From DASXRU01 sp039933315 (lineage in GTDB: Bacteria; Acidobacteriota; Blastocatellia; Pyrinomonadales; Pyrinomonadaceae), in the NCBI GenBank assembly GCA_039933315.1, contig JBDTOI010000120.1, positions 1 through 12,846 on the forward strand: a DNA stretch of 12,846 nt, in the 5' to 3' direction. Every line of letters starts with the position of its first letter. Position 1 is the stretch's first letter. The notes under the pieces are model-generated. The model was not told the DNA's origin, did no database searches, and worked only from the letters and a program-made list of their open reading frames with translations. Below are positions 1-6,874 of the stretch, in pieces. Made by a program: the position numbers and the translations under genes.

Positions 1-348
1 GAATACATCTTCCGACTTTATGATGTCTTTGCTCCGGCGCGTTTTGCCTGCAGCCTCTTCAACGGTGACCCGGCCATAGGTTTTGTCATTTCCAACACTG
101 CGCTTGTACTCTTCGGGCTTGGGTGTTACGTGTTCGCCGTCCGAACGGGACACCGTTCCACTCTGATTTGGGTATGGATCTGGATCATAATTGAGTCGAT
201 CAACGGCATCGCTCACACGGTCATCGCCCTGGCACAAGGCGCGTATTTTCCTGGGGTAGCCACGGCGCCCCTGTTACTCATGCTCTCGATGTACCTATTC
301 GTAAGGGTAACCCGTGGGGTGGAGGATCATGATCCCCGGCAAGTATAA
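1..348 (+). CDS. HXXEE-domain integral membrane protein, C-terminal part (5' truncated by window edge)
   Basis: The frame is open from the first base and ends at TAA 346-348, so the N-terminus lies outside the window. About 115 residues remain. They form at least three hydrophobic segments, at roughly residues 29-47, 54-65 and 82-100. A helix carries E-S-I-N-G-I-A-H (Glu65, Asn68, His72), followed by G-A-Y-F-P-G-V-A-T-A. The E..N..H helix followed by a Y-x-P-G-x-x-T-A loop matches my memory of the C-terminal half of HXXEE-domain membrane proteins, whose function is unknown. The HXXEE motif itself would lie upstream and cannot be checked. A GTG at 130 is internal and is not the true start. The next gene starts 14 bases after the stop, so the two may be co-transcribed. 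Confidence 0.6.
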   Translation, partial: EYIFRLYDVFAPARFACSLFNGDPAIGFVISNTALVLFGLGCYVFAVRTGHRSTLIWVWIWIIIESINGIAHTVIALAQGAYFPGVATAPLLLMLSMYLFVRVTRGVEDHDPRQV

Positions 349-362
349 CGACCACGTAGAAC

Positions 363-845
363 ATGACCTCTAACGAAGCAATGGCATTTGTCGCGAAGGA
401 GGGCGTGGTGCTCGTGTCGGCAAAGGGCGCTGTGCCCAGTCTGACCGAGGCCATTGTGGGCGAACCCATCCAAGGAAGTTGGTGGGGCCATCCCAAGAGC
501 CATCAGATTTTCGCAATTCTCCAAGTGCTCACCGAGTCGGAGGATATTCTGGTTTGTCGCCTGGTGCAGGGTAAGGTTACGCTGGTCCATCGCCGCCTCT
601 GGCCCGCGTTGGTGCGAGTGGCTAAGCGATTCCCACCAGCTCAGGTGGCGCAAGTGCGGCAGGAACATACGCCATCGGGTTCTCACGTAAATCGTGAGGT
701 GCCCTTCCCGAAGTGGGTTCCCGGGAAGACAAGCGAACAAGCCGGGAAAATGGACGAGCAGGAAGCTCTCAATGCTCTTGGTCCCTGGACGCGGTCGGCC
801 GCTGCTGCACAAAAGAAAACGAGCCGCAAGGTCCGCGCCCGTTAA
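363..845 (+). CDS. Conserved protein of unknown function with GSWWGHPK motif
   Basis: This encodes 160 residues from ATG 363. No strong Shine-Dalgarno is visible. The protein is soluble, with no signal peptide or membrane segment. Residues 12-45 read as strand-rich sequence ending in G-S-W-W-G-H-P-K (38-45). A helical stretch follows, then C-R-L-V-Q-G-K-V-T-L-V-H-R-R-L-W-P (65-81) and E-H-T-P-S-G (101-106), with R-E-V-P-F-P-x-W-V-P at 111-120. The last 20 residues are Ala/Lys/Arg-rich and probably disordered. The compact motif clusters look like those of a conserved uncharacterised family that I remember only as 'hypothetical protein' in several phyla. I cannot assign a function. The basic tail and His/Arg/Trp clusters would suit nucleic-acid contact, but that is speculation. 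Confidence 0.75.
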   Translation: MTSNEAMAFVAKEGVVLVSAKGAVPSLTEAIVGEPIQGSWWGHPKSHQIFAILQVLTESEDILVCRLVQGKVTLVHRRLWPALVRVAKRFPPAQVAQVRQEHTPSGSHVNREVPFPKWVPGKTSEQAGKMDEQEALNALGPWTRSAAAAQKKTSRKVRAR

Positions 846-896
846 CTCGGGCGGTAAAGATCACACTGATCATCCACCCAGGAAAGGGTCTGACAT

Positions 897-1295
897 ATGT
901 TGAAGTTGGTTGCAACACTCCTGCTGCTCATAGGCATAGCCACGGTTGTATCTCCGCAAAGTAGGAGCAGCTCCGGGGCGTGGCTGAACGGTACGTGGGA
1001 AGGTAAGGGTTATCAGCTTGATGCCGACGAGTTGTGGACCATGCGACTCACCGTAAAGGGCAATCGTTATCAGATTGAATACCCATCTCTCAATTGCGAG
1101 GGACGTTGGCGCCCAATAGTGATTAGCTCCGGGAAAGCCCGGTTCAGGGAGAAGATAACGCGAGGTATCGAAGCCTGTATCGACAAAGGAAATGTAACCA
1201 TCGAACGGCTGAGCCGCACGCAAATCGCGTTTCGATACTCCAACCAGGGAACGCGTGAAGTAACAGCTTCCGCAATCCTCAACCGAAAGAATTGA
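897..1295 (+). CDS. Small exported protein of unknown function
   Basis: This encodes 132 residues from ATG 897, preceded by a purine-rich Shine-Dalgarno (AGGAAAGGG, about 880-888). Residues 1-20 form a typical Sec signal peptide with a short basic start and a Leu/Ile/Val core. The mature part has alternating beta-type sequence with W-x-G-x-G-Y-Q (34-40), Y-P-S-L-N-C-E-G-x-W (62-71) and a second Cys at residue 94. The two cysteines could form a disulfide. Size and pattern suggest a small periplasmic or secreted beta-barrel or sandwich domain, perhaps lipocalin-like, but no family is recognised. It starts 51 bases after the preceding gene and may be read with it. Confidence 0.75.
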   Translation: MLKLVATLLLLIGIATVVSPQSRSSSGAWLNGTWEGKGYQLDADELWTMRLTVKGNRYQIEYPSLNCEGRWRPIVISSGKARFREKITRGIEACIDKGNVTIERLSRTQIAFRYSNQGTREVTASAILNRKN

Positions 1296-1352
1296 CCGGC
1301 CCTCAGCGGAATGCAAACTGTTAGTTTGCGGTAGGGCTCTCATTAGAATCTT

Positions 1353-2624
1353 ATGCAGCGGTTAATAACGCTTGTCATTCTGCTCTGGCTGATTGCTGTT
1401 TTCACCTTACCGCCCCACCTGCACGCTGCGCAGTTAAGGACTGCGCAGCGCTCCATCTCACAGGGAAGAGCGGGGAGCCTCAGACTTATACCCAACCGGA
1501 TCTCGCTGACTGGAGCCAAACCATCTGTTCACCGCTCATTCGACCTCAACCTGCCGCAGGGTTTTTCGATCAGCGTGGCGGTGCAGGGACTCAAGCGCGT
1601 TCGTTTCATGGCACAGAGCCCGGACGGCCGCATATTCGTCACGGACATGTACAACCTTACCGATAACCGGAAGGGCGCCGTTTACATCCTCGATGACTTT
1701 GACCCCGTCACAAGGACCTTCAAGAGCGTCAAGCCTTACCTCACCGGTTTACGTAACCCCAACAGCGTCGGCTTCGTTACCGACGAGAAAGGCGTGCATT
1801 GGTTTTATCTGGCGTTGACGGATCATCTACTGCGTTACAAGTACAACCGCGGCGAGAGTTCCCCTTCTGGTTCGCCTGAGGTGATTGCTACCTTCCCCGA
1901 CTATGGCCTTAGCTACAAGTACGGCGGATGGCATCTGACGCGCACCATCACCGTTGGCGCAAACGGCAAACTGTACGTCTCAGTAGGCAGCAGTTGTAAC
2001 GCCTGTGAAGAGAAGGAAGGGGTGCGCGCCAGTATCCTCGAGATGGATCCTGACGGAAAGAACCTCAGGACATTCGCGCGGGGGTTGCGCAATGCCGTGG
2101 GCTTGCGCTGGGTTAAGGACGGATTGTTCGCGACCAACATGGGATCGGATCATCTCGGCGATCACAAACCCGCGGACACCATGTATCAAGTTCAGAACAA
2201 TACGAACTATGGTTGGCCTTATTGCTTCCAATCGGGCCCGGGGCGCTTTCCGGATGTGAAGTTTAACGCCGGCGGGAGAAAAATGAATTGCCGCCAGGTG
2301 CCGCCAGCCTACGCAGCCTTCGATGCCCACAGCTCGCCCCTGGGGCTGGAGTATTTTGGCGCAAACTACGGCGACGGGCTGGCCAATACTTTTCTGGTCG
2401 CACTGCATGGCGCCACCAAGAAAAACCTCAAGCGTGGCTACCGCCTGGTGCGGTTAGGGCCGGGTCGCGCGCGCAACGATCCACCGGAAGACTTTATCAA
2501 CGGTTTTCTCGCTGACGGAAAAGTAAACGGGCGTCCGGTAGATATCCTGGGTTTTGGCGCCGAACGCGGTTTCCTGCTAACGGATGATTACGCCGGCGTC
2601 ATTTATTATGTCTATCAGAAATAG
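1353..2624 (+). CDS. Exported PQQ-dependent glucose/sorbosone dehydrogenase-like protein
   Basis: The product has 423 residues with a signal peptide (about 1-26, ending near H-A-A). The mature part is a six-bladed beta-propeller of the soluble PQQ glucose/sorbosone dehydrogenase type. Landmarks include F-D-L-N-L-P-x-G-F (63-71), G-G-W-H-L-T-R-T-I (191-199, with the conserved His194), S-V-G-S-S-C-N-A-C (210-218), R-G-L-R-N-A-V-G (243-250), N-Y-G-W-P-Y-C (285-291) and A-H-S-S-P-L-G-L-E-Y (325-334). Known members oxidise aldoses or L-sorbosone with PQQ and pass electrons to a periplasmic acceptor, so this enzyme should act outside the cytoplasm. Cys pairs 215/218 and 291/313 may form disulfides. 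No SD is visible, but the signal peptide fixes the start. Substrate cannot be told from sequence, and several Acidobacteria-type homologues are uncharacterised. Confidence 0.9.
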   Translation: MQRLITLVILLWLIAVFTLPPHLHAAQLRTAQRSISQGRAGSLRLIPNRISLTGAKPSVHRSFDLNLPQGFSISVAVQGLKRVRFMAQSPDGRIFVTDMYNLTDNRKGAVYILDDFDPVTRTFKSVKPYLTGLRNPNSVGFVTDEKGVHWFYLALTDHLLRYKYNRGESSPSGSPEVIATFPDYGLSYKYGGWHLTRTITVGANGKLYVSVGSSCNACEEKEGVRASILEMDPDGKNLRTFARGLRNAVGLRWVKDGLFATNMGSDHLGDHKPADTMYQVQNNTNYGWPYCFQSGPGRFPDVKFNAGGRKMNCRQVPPAYAAFDAHSSPLGLEYFGANYGDGLANTFLVALHGATKKNLKRGYRLVRLGPGRARNDPPEDFINGFLADGKVNGRPVDILGFGAERGFLLTDDYAGVIYYVYQK

Positions 2625-2680
2625 GTGGTAGCTGAGTTCTCTGCCCATGACCGTAAAAGTTGAAGCAAGGTTTTAACTTT

Positions 2681-2847
2681 CATTCACACCGTGGCTTTAG
2701 CCCGGTGATAGTAGGGCTACCTTCACCCACCGACCGTTTTAACGGTTTCCAAGAGTGTGGCACTGTTAACGGCAGAGTAAACCATTGAAATGGTTCCAAC
2801 TCTTATCAAACATGTGTGGTCACCGGGCTGAAGCCGCGGTGTGAATG
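2681..2847. repeat. MITE-like element with 28-bp terminal inverted repeats
   Basis: The left arm is 2681-2708, beginning CATTCACACCGTGG, and the right arm is 2820-2847, ending CGGTGTGAATG. Reverse-complemented, the arms match at 26 of 28 positions. The interior of about 110 bases holds no convincing ORF. It does hold smaller dyads, including AACCATT (2780-2786) and AATGGTT (2789-2795) around a 2-base loop, and a GTAG/CTAC pair. The element fills most of the gap between the sugar dehydrogenase and DinB genes. The paired arms could fold into one long RNA hairpin. I see no clear target-site duplication. It could be a non-autonomous mobile element or a bidirectional transcript-end structure. Confidence 0.75.
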
Positions 2848-2905
2848 AGATCCAACTTCTGACTGAATCATCTGTGACTGGTGGCATTTCCCCTGGAGGT
2901 GAAGT

Positions 2906-3430
2906 ATGCAGATTCAAATTGAGCAGGCAGTAGCAATCCTTGAGCGAACGCCGGCGGTACTGAACCAACTGCTAAGGGGCGTGCCGGACGGCTGGGTGCT
3001 TATGAACGAAGGCCCCGATACCTGGAGTCCCTACGACATCGTCGGCCATCTGAACCATGGCGAAGAGGCAGATTGGATGCCGCGGGCAAAGATTATTCTG
3101 AAGCATGGCGAGGCGCGCGCCTTTGAACCATTCGATCGTTTTGCTCAGTTCGAGAAGGCGAAAGGAAAATCCCTGGATGAGTTGCTCGACAAATTTGGGC
3201 TATTGCGCGGGCAGAGTCTCGAGGAATTGAGGGAGTTGAATCTTACAGCGGAGCAAATGAGCAAACGCGGGCGTCACCCTGATCTGGGCGAGGTGACGCT
3301 TGGGCAACTGATAGCGACGTGGACTGTTCACGACCTCAGCCATATCAGCCAGATCACACGGGTTATGTGCAAGCAGTATAGCGATGCCGTAGGGCCATGG
3401 AAGGAATATCTACCGGTACTCACGAGATAG
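2906..3430 (+). CDS. DinB-family (DinB/YfiT-like) four-helix metal-binding protein
   Basis: The 174-residue product starts at ATG 2906 behind a good Shine-Dalgarno (CTGGAGGTGAAG). It is all-helical with no signal peptide. The N-terminal helix is followed by W-S-P-Y-D-I-V-G-H-L-N-H (40-51), which contains His48. A C-terminal helix has V-H-D-L-S-H-I-S-Q-I (141-150) with His142 and His146. These three His occupy the classic DinB metal triad. Length is normal for the family. Known DinB-fold proteins include thiol-dependent S-transferases and isomerases, and many are uncharacterised. The next gene, an arylamine N-acetyltransferase, follows 18 bases after the stop, so the two form a likely operon with a possible detoxification theme. 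Confidence 0.88.
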   Translation: MQIQIEQAVAILERTPAVLNQLLRGVPDGWVLMNEGPDTWSPYDIVGHLNHGEEADWMPRAKIILKHGEARAFEPFDRFAQFEKAKGKSLDELLDKFGLLRGQSLEELRELNLTAEQMSKRGRHPDLGEVTLGQLIATWTVHDLSHISQITRVMCKQYSDAVGPWKEYLPVLTR

Positions 3431-3448
3431 AACCAGGGAGGAAGTTGC

Positions 3449-4207
3449 ATGGACGTTGATGCTTACCTGCAACGTATGAACTACCTCGGTCCGCGGTCTT
3501 CGGCAGCTGAAACTCTCCGTCAGCTACAGGTAGCACATCTGCTCGCAGTCCCTTTTGAAAACCTGAGCATCCATTCAGGCCAGCCTGTTGTTCTTGAAGA
3601 CGGCGCTCTTTTCGAAAAAATTGTCAGGCATCGACGTGGCGGGTTCTGTTACGAGCTCAATGGACTGTTTGCGGCTTTGTTGCGCTCGCTCGGTTTCAGC
3701 GTAGATATGCTTTCCGCTGGTGTGGCGAACAAAGAAGGAACATTCGGTCCTGATTTTGATCACATGCTGTTGCTGGTCAGATTGGAAGAGCGATGGCTCG
3801 CGGATGTTGGCTTTGGCGAATCCTTTTTAGAGCCGTTGCTGCTTGATTCCAGAGATGAACAAATTCAGGGCGAGCGCGCTTACCAGATCGTGGCCCAGGA
3901 CGAACATCTGGTCATGAGCCAGCGGGAACCCGGTGGTGAGTGGCAAAATCAGTACCGCTTCACTTTGCAGCCTTACCACTATGCCGACTATGCGGAGATG
4001 TGCCACTTTCATCAAACATCGCCGCAGTCACATTTCACACAAGGGCGCCTCTGTAGCCGCGCCACGCTCGAAGGTCGCATCACAGTAAGCGGGATGCGTT
4101 TTATTACCACGACCAAACGTGGTGAGCGACAGGAGCGATTGCTGGCGAACGAAGAGGAATACGTTAACTCATTGCGCGAGCATTTCGGGATCGTGTTGGC
4201 AGATTGA
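3449..4207 (+). CDS. nat: Arylamine N-acetyltransferase
   Basis: This 252-residue cytoplasmic enzyme transfers acetyl from acetyl-CoA to arylamines, arylhydrazines or related amines by a ping-pong mechanism through a Cys thioester. The full catalytic triad is visible: Cys67 in R-G-G-F-C-Y-E-L-N, His105 in F-D-H-M-L-L-L-V, and Asp119 in L-A-D-V-G-F-G. The N-terminal pattern V-P-F-E-N-L-S (34-40) is also typical. ATG 3449 has a clear Shine-Dalgarno (GGGAGGAAG). Length is at the lower-normal end for bacterial NATs. It lies 18 bases after the DinB gene and converges on the minus-strand gene that ends at 4217, leaving only nine bases between the two stop codons. Some NAT homologues act as amide synthases in natural-product clusters, but no such cluster is seen here. 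Confidence 0.95.
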   Translation: MDVDAYLQRMNYLGPRSSAAETLRQLQVAHLLAVPFENLSIHSGQPVVLEDGALFEKIVRHRRGGFCYELNGLFAALLRSLGFSVDMLSAGVANKEGTFGPDFDHMLLLVRLEERWLADVGFGESFLEPLLLDSRDEQIQGERAYQIVAQDEHLVMSQREPGGEWQNQYRFTLQPYHYADYAEMCHFHQTSPQSHFTQGRLCSRATLEGRITVSGMRFITTTKRGERQERLLANEEEYVNSLREHFGIVLAD

Positions 4208-4216
4208 TGCGCTGCT

Positions 4217-4825
4217 CTATTTAATCCTGAAGGTGGCAATGTCCTGGAGTGAATCGCCAATAATGGCGTACTCGCCGGGAGGCAACGAGTGGCGCGGGCG
4301 TATTTCCAGATAGTTAATGAACAGAGTGCGGCCCTTCCCTGCTGCCACCCGCAAGCGCTCAAGTATTCGATACTTCAGTTCTATGCTTTCTGCTGCCATT
4401 GGCGAATAACCCTTGCGGCCCCTGGTGCTGACCACCGTGAATCGCCTGTTCCCATTCTTGCCTGTTAAGCGAACCAACTGATGCGGCGGCGGATCCATTC
4501 TGTCCGCGACAAAGACATAGAAGCGCGGATCGCTAACAGTAAGCGTAGTGGCGGCGTTCAAACCCTTCAGTTCTGCGCGCCCTATCCGGTCGCTTTTCGC
4601 AAACACAAACGGGTCGAGCGGGGTGATGCTGGACTCAAACGGCAATGGCGCCAGCCTATTCTGCGCATCCGTGTAGTAGATCTTTGTCGGGTCATCCGGC
4701 ACGGCCAGTACCGGTTCTTGACTAGAGGCCCTGCTCGCGATCCCTGAACCAGCAGCTAAGACTGAAAGAAACAGGCCGACTGTCAGCGGAGTTTTGCGAA
4801 CCGATCTACTTTTATTAGTTCCCAT
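4217..4825 (-). CDS. Exported protein of unknown function
   Basis: Reading from ATG 4825-4823 gives 202 residues. An in-frame TTG at 4864 would add 13 residues before the signal peptide, so I prefer the ATG. Residues 1-30 form a signal peptide with a basic N-region (K-S-R-S-V-R-K) and a hydrophobic core (T-V-G-L-F-L-S-V-L-A-A-G). The mature protein begins with a Pro-rich, strand-type region. It ends with an R-T-L-F-I-N-Y-L-E-I-R-P segment and a terminal P-P-G-E-Y-A-I-I-G-D-S motif. The 'L.PGEYA' ending recurs in exported proteins of Acidobacteriota as I remember them, but it has no assigned function. No Shine-Dalgarno is visible. The gene converges with the N-acetyltransferase and diverges from the exported protein at 5308. 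Confidence 0.75.
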   Translation of the reverse strand: MGTNKSRSVRKTPLTVGLFLSVLAAGSGIASRASSQEPVLAVPDDPTKIYYTDAQNRLAPLPFESSITPLDPFVFAKSDRIGRAELKGLNAATTLTVSDPRFYVFVADRMDPPPHQLVRLTGKNGNRRFTVVSTRGRKGYSPMAAESIELKYRILERLRVAAGKGRTLFINYLEIRPRHSLPPGEYAIIGDSLQDIATFRIK

Positions 4826-5121
4826 TAGGTTTAGGTCATAACTCTCTAACAACTCGTTCTGCAATGCAACTGGTTGCCCTGGCTGAGTGAAGCGGGGTCA
4901 ATTGAATCAGGAACCGGGGTGATCAGCTGCGAATTTTGCACCTCTTTGCTCAACTAAAACCTCCCAGCCCTGATAAGGAAAGGAAATTCACGCAATTGAC
5001 ACGTTTCGCCGGGGGCAGTATCTTGCCCCGGTACAAAATTTCTTGCTAGCCCCTTTTACTCAAGCCAGCCGAAAAATAGTTACAGTTCACATTCCAAACT
5101 CAGCGCGGGGGAAGAGTTCCA
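4826..5121. other. Divergent intergenic region (5' half of the 4826-5307 gap)
   Basis: No convincing gene was found here on either strand. It separates the start of the minus-strand exported protein from the plus-strand unit at 5308. The only clear signal is the plus-strand promoter at 4996-5024 with its overlapping dyad, listed separately. No matching minus-strand promoter was recognised. Confidence 0.5.
4996..5024 (+). promoter_or_regulatory. Sigma70-type promoter with dyad over the -10
   Basis: A perfect -35 hexamer TTGACA (4996-5001) is followed after exactly 17 bases by TATCTT (5019-5024), which matches 4 of 6 positions of the -10 consensus. An imperfect dyad, CCGGGGGCA (5009-5017) and TGCCCCGG (5024-5031) with one extra G in the left arm, straddles the -10. 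It could be an operator or an RNA hairpin at the transcript start. Transcription would begin near 5031 and leave a leader of about 277 bases before the gene at 5308. Confidence 0.5.
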
Positions 5122-5286
5122 ATGCTGACCGGTGATGAACTAAGAGAGACAAATGCCCAACTGTCACGCGACAAAACGGCCAGAAAAAGAATGGCCCTGC
5201 CGGACGATGGTGTAGCGCGACCCGCGCCCTGTGGTGTCTTGCGGGCCAACCGATGTCGATCCAGGAATATCTACGTCGTTAAGTAA
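5122..5286 (+). CDS. Possible small leader ORF of 54 codons
   Basis: ATG 5122 opens a frame that runs to TAA 5284-5286, with a plausible purine-rich site (GGGGAAGAG) about five bases upstream. The predicted peptide is charged (begins M-L-T-G-D-E-L-R-E-T-N, with K/R-rich centre and Cys37 and Cys45) and has no membrane or signal segment. It lies wholly within the long leader predicted from the promoter at 4996 and ends 21 bases before the next ATG. No family is recognised, and a chance ORF is just as likely. Confidence 0.25.
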   Translation: MLTGDELRETNAQLSRDKTARKRMALPDDGVARPAPCGVLRANRCRSRNIYVVK

Positions 5287-5307
5287 ACCAGATTGAGAGG
5301 AGAGTTC

Positions 5308-6171
5308 ATGAAACTCGTCAGAGCCCTGTACGTCACAGTTTGTGTTGTTCTTTTTCTTGGAAGCATGTTCGGCGCCAACGCCATCCACACGCCGAGGGTT
5401 AAGCCACCTCAAACAAAGCCGAAGCCTGTAAAGAAAGTCCCCTTCAAACCCGCGTGCACAACTCCAGGCTTTCCTTCGCCGGCGCCTGTCGCGAAGTTAG
5501 GGATCGACTCGCAATGCGGCTTAACCGGCTCCGGTACTGCCGCGGAGGGCAAGCAGGACTCAGTCAAAAACAATTTCTGCGCGAAGGGTACGCCGAAGCC
5601 TATCACCATTGCTGATCTGACTGCCCTACAGGCCCAGGTGGAAAAGAACAAGGCCATAAATTTTGGCGATGAGAACAGTCCCATCAGGAAAAAAGGGCCT
5701 ACAACAAATCGTGCTCTCTTGCGGAAGCTGGGTGAAGGCAATCTGGTGACTCTAAAAGCCTATGTTTTGGTGGCGAGACAGGAAGGTGGCGAGAGCGTCA
5801 ACTGCGGCAAGAACGTTGCAGACGCAGCCCTCTTTCACGACATACACATATCACTGGTGGAATCCAAAGACGCCACGCCCGATACCGAGTGTTCCGGAGT
5901 GGTCGCCGAGATGAGTCCTCACCATCGTCCCGATGATTGGAATCACGCCAATGTGGATAAGGTCTCTGCCGCGAAACTGCCTGTCCGCGTCACCGGGCAG
6001 CTTTATTTCGACTCCAGCCATGTTCCTTGCAGCAACGGGCAGCATGTGCGGTCGAACCCGAAACGTGTTTCACTTTGGGAGATTCATCCCATCTACAAGT
6101 TTGAGGTATGCACGGCGGATTGTGATGGCGCAGGCACCTGGTTGCCTCTAGATCAATGGGTGAAGCAGTAA
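5308..6171 (+). CDS. Cys-rich exported protein of unknown function
   Basis: ATG 5308 is preceded by a strong Shine-Dalgarno (GAGAGGAGAG). A TTG fifteen bases upstream is in frame but sits on that site, so it is rejected. The 287-residue product has a signal peptide (about 1-25, ending G-A-N-A), then a Pro/Lys-rich linker to about residue 46. The C-terminal half holds H-D-I-H-I-S-L, E-C-S-G-V-V-A-E-M-S-P-H-H, P-V-R-V-T-G-Q-L-Y-F-D-S-S-H and S-L-W-E-I-H-P-I-Y-K-F-E-V-C. The conserved-looking His/Asp clusters and the beta-type 'VRVTGQLYFDS' segment suggest an OB-fold or nuclease-like domain, which is inference only. At least nine Cys are present, fitting disulfides in the periplasm. It is the first gene of a loosely spaced run to 7609. 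Confidence 0.8.
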   Translation: MKLVRALYVTVCVVLFLGSMFGANAIHTPRVKPPQTKPKPVKKVPFKPACTTPGFPSPAPVAKLGIDSQCGLTGSGTAAEGKQDSVKNNFCAKGTPKPITIADLTALQAQVEKNKAINFGDENSPIRKKGPTTNRALLRKLGEGNLVTLKAYVLVARQEGGESVNCGKNVADAALFHDIHISLVESKDATPDTECSGVVAEMSPHHRPDDWNHANVDKVSAAKLPVRVTGQLYFDSSHVPCSNGQHVRSNPKRVSLWEIHPIYKFEVCTADCDGAGTWLPLDQWVKQ

Positions 6172-6189
6172 CACAGCGTAGCGCGGAAC

Positions 6190-6444
6190 ATGAAGAACGA
6201 TGTGCAGGATCATCCGCCCCGGCAGCCGAGACGGGGGTTTCTAAATCCGGGGGTGGTCAGAGGCATCTCGTTCTGGACCGCCAGCGCGTGTGTTCTGGTG
6301 GCCGTGGTTGCCAGTCTGCTGGCCATCTGGCAATTCACGGGCACTGATGCGCTGTGGCGCACTGTGGCAACGTGCGCTGTCATCGGTGGTGGCACGATAG
6401 CGTTTTATGGCATCAACGTGCTGTTCGGGCGCCCACCGGATTAA
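6190..6444 (+). CDS. Small two-helix membrane protein
   Basis: The product has 84 residues. A polar, Pro/Arg-rich N-terminus (1-24) precedes two hydrophobic segments, about residues 28-48 and 56-76, joined by a short T-G-T-D-A-L-W-R-T loop. The start at ATG 6190 lies 18 bases after the previous stop, and no clear Shine-Dalgarno is present. Spacing suggests translation with the exported protein upstream. No family is recognised. Two longer frames across the same bases are overlapping shadows. The membrane pattern and hydrophilic-then-hydrophobic layout are the reason to treat this frame as real. Confidence 0.6.
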   Translation: MKNDVQDHPPRQPRRGFLNPGVVRGISFWTASACVLVAVVASLLAIWQFTGTDALWRTVATCAVIGGGTIAFYGINVLFGRPPD

Positions 6445-6485
6445 CTCTTAGCCGGTCATGTTCGCACTGGCTTGCGTTACCCACT

Positions 6486-6824
6486 ATGACGAATGATTTT
6501 TACTGTGACGAGGCGTTAAGCGGCCGCACTAACATTTCTCGCGTACTGGAAACTGATAGTGTTCTCGCCTTTCATCACACCCGCCCGTTCTATCCGGTGC
6601 ATGTCGTTGTGATTCCGAAGCGGCATATATCTTCTTTGCTAACTCTCGAAAAAGAGGATGACATTCTGCTGCTGGAGTTGCTCCAGACGGTGCGGCAGGT
6701 TGCCGCTCAGATCGTGGAAAAGCATGGGGCCTGCCGGGTGCTTACCAATCTGGGAGAGTATCAGGACTCGAAACATCTGCACTGGCATGTTGCCTTCGGC
6801 CCGCCCCTGACGAAGTCTTCGTGA
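6486..6824 (+). CDS. HIT-family (histidine triad) nucleotide-binding protein
   Basis: From ATG 6486 the product is 112 residues, the usual size for HIT proteins. The frame is open further upstream, but that part has no HIT similarity and overlaps the previous gene, so the internal ATG is chosen. The histidine triad is H97-L-H99-W-H101-V-A near the C-terminus, with the central His99 as expected nucleophile. The N-terminal half has the family pattern S-G-R, V-L-E-T-D-S-V-L-A-F and P-F-Y-P-V-H-V-V-V-I-P-K-R-H. HIT proteins hydrolyse or transfer nucleotides (for example AMP-amine substrates) in the cytoplasm. The short Y-Q-D-S-K-H-L-H-W-H approach replaces the common G-Q-x-V-x-H-L-H. No Shine-Dalgarno is seen. 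It sits 41 bases after the membrane protein and 50 before the methyltransferase. Confidence 0.9.
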   Translation: MTNDFYCDEALSGRTNISRVLETDSVLAFHHTRPFYPVHVVVIPKRHISSLLTLEKEDDILLLELLQTVRQVAAQIVEKHGACRVLTNLGEYQDSKHLHWHVAFGPPLTKSS

Positions 6825-6874
6825 GACGCAATGCGAAGCTGCTAAGTGATGGCGGCCCGGGCCAGGGGTAATTG

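Noticed and set aside
327..812. 161-codon minus-strand frame opposite the protein at 363-845
   Set aside because: It is antisense to a better-supported gene and has no coherent domain, signal or ribosome site.
870..1343. 157-codon minus-strand frame opposite the exported protein at 897-1295
   Set aside because: The plus-strand gene has a signal peptide and a Shine-Dalgarno, whereas this frame has neither.
2640..2680. Intrinsic terminator after the sugar dehydrogenase (AAAGTT/AACTTT dyad)
   Set aside because: The stem is short and AT-rich, the loop is long, and there is no clean U-run after it.
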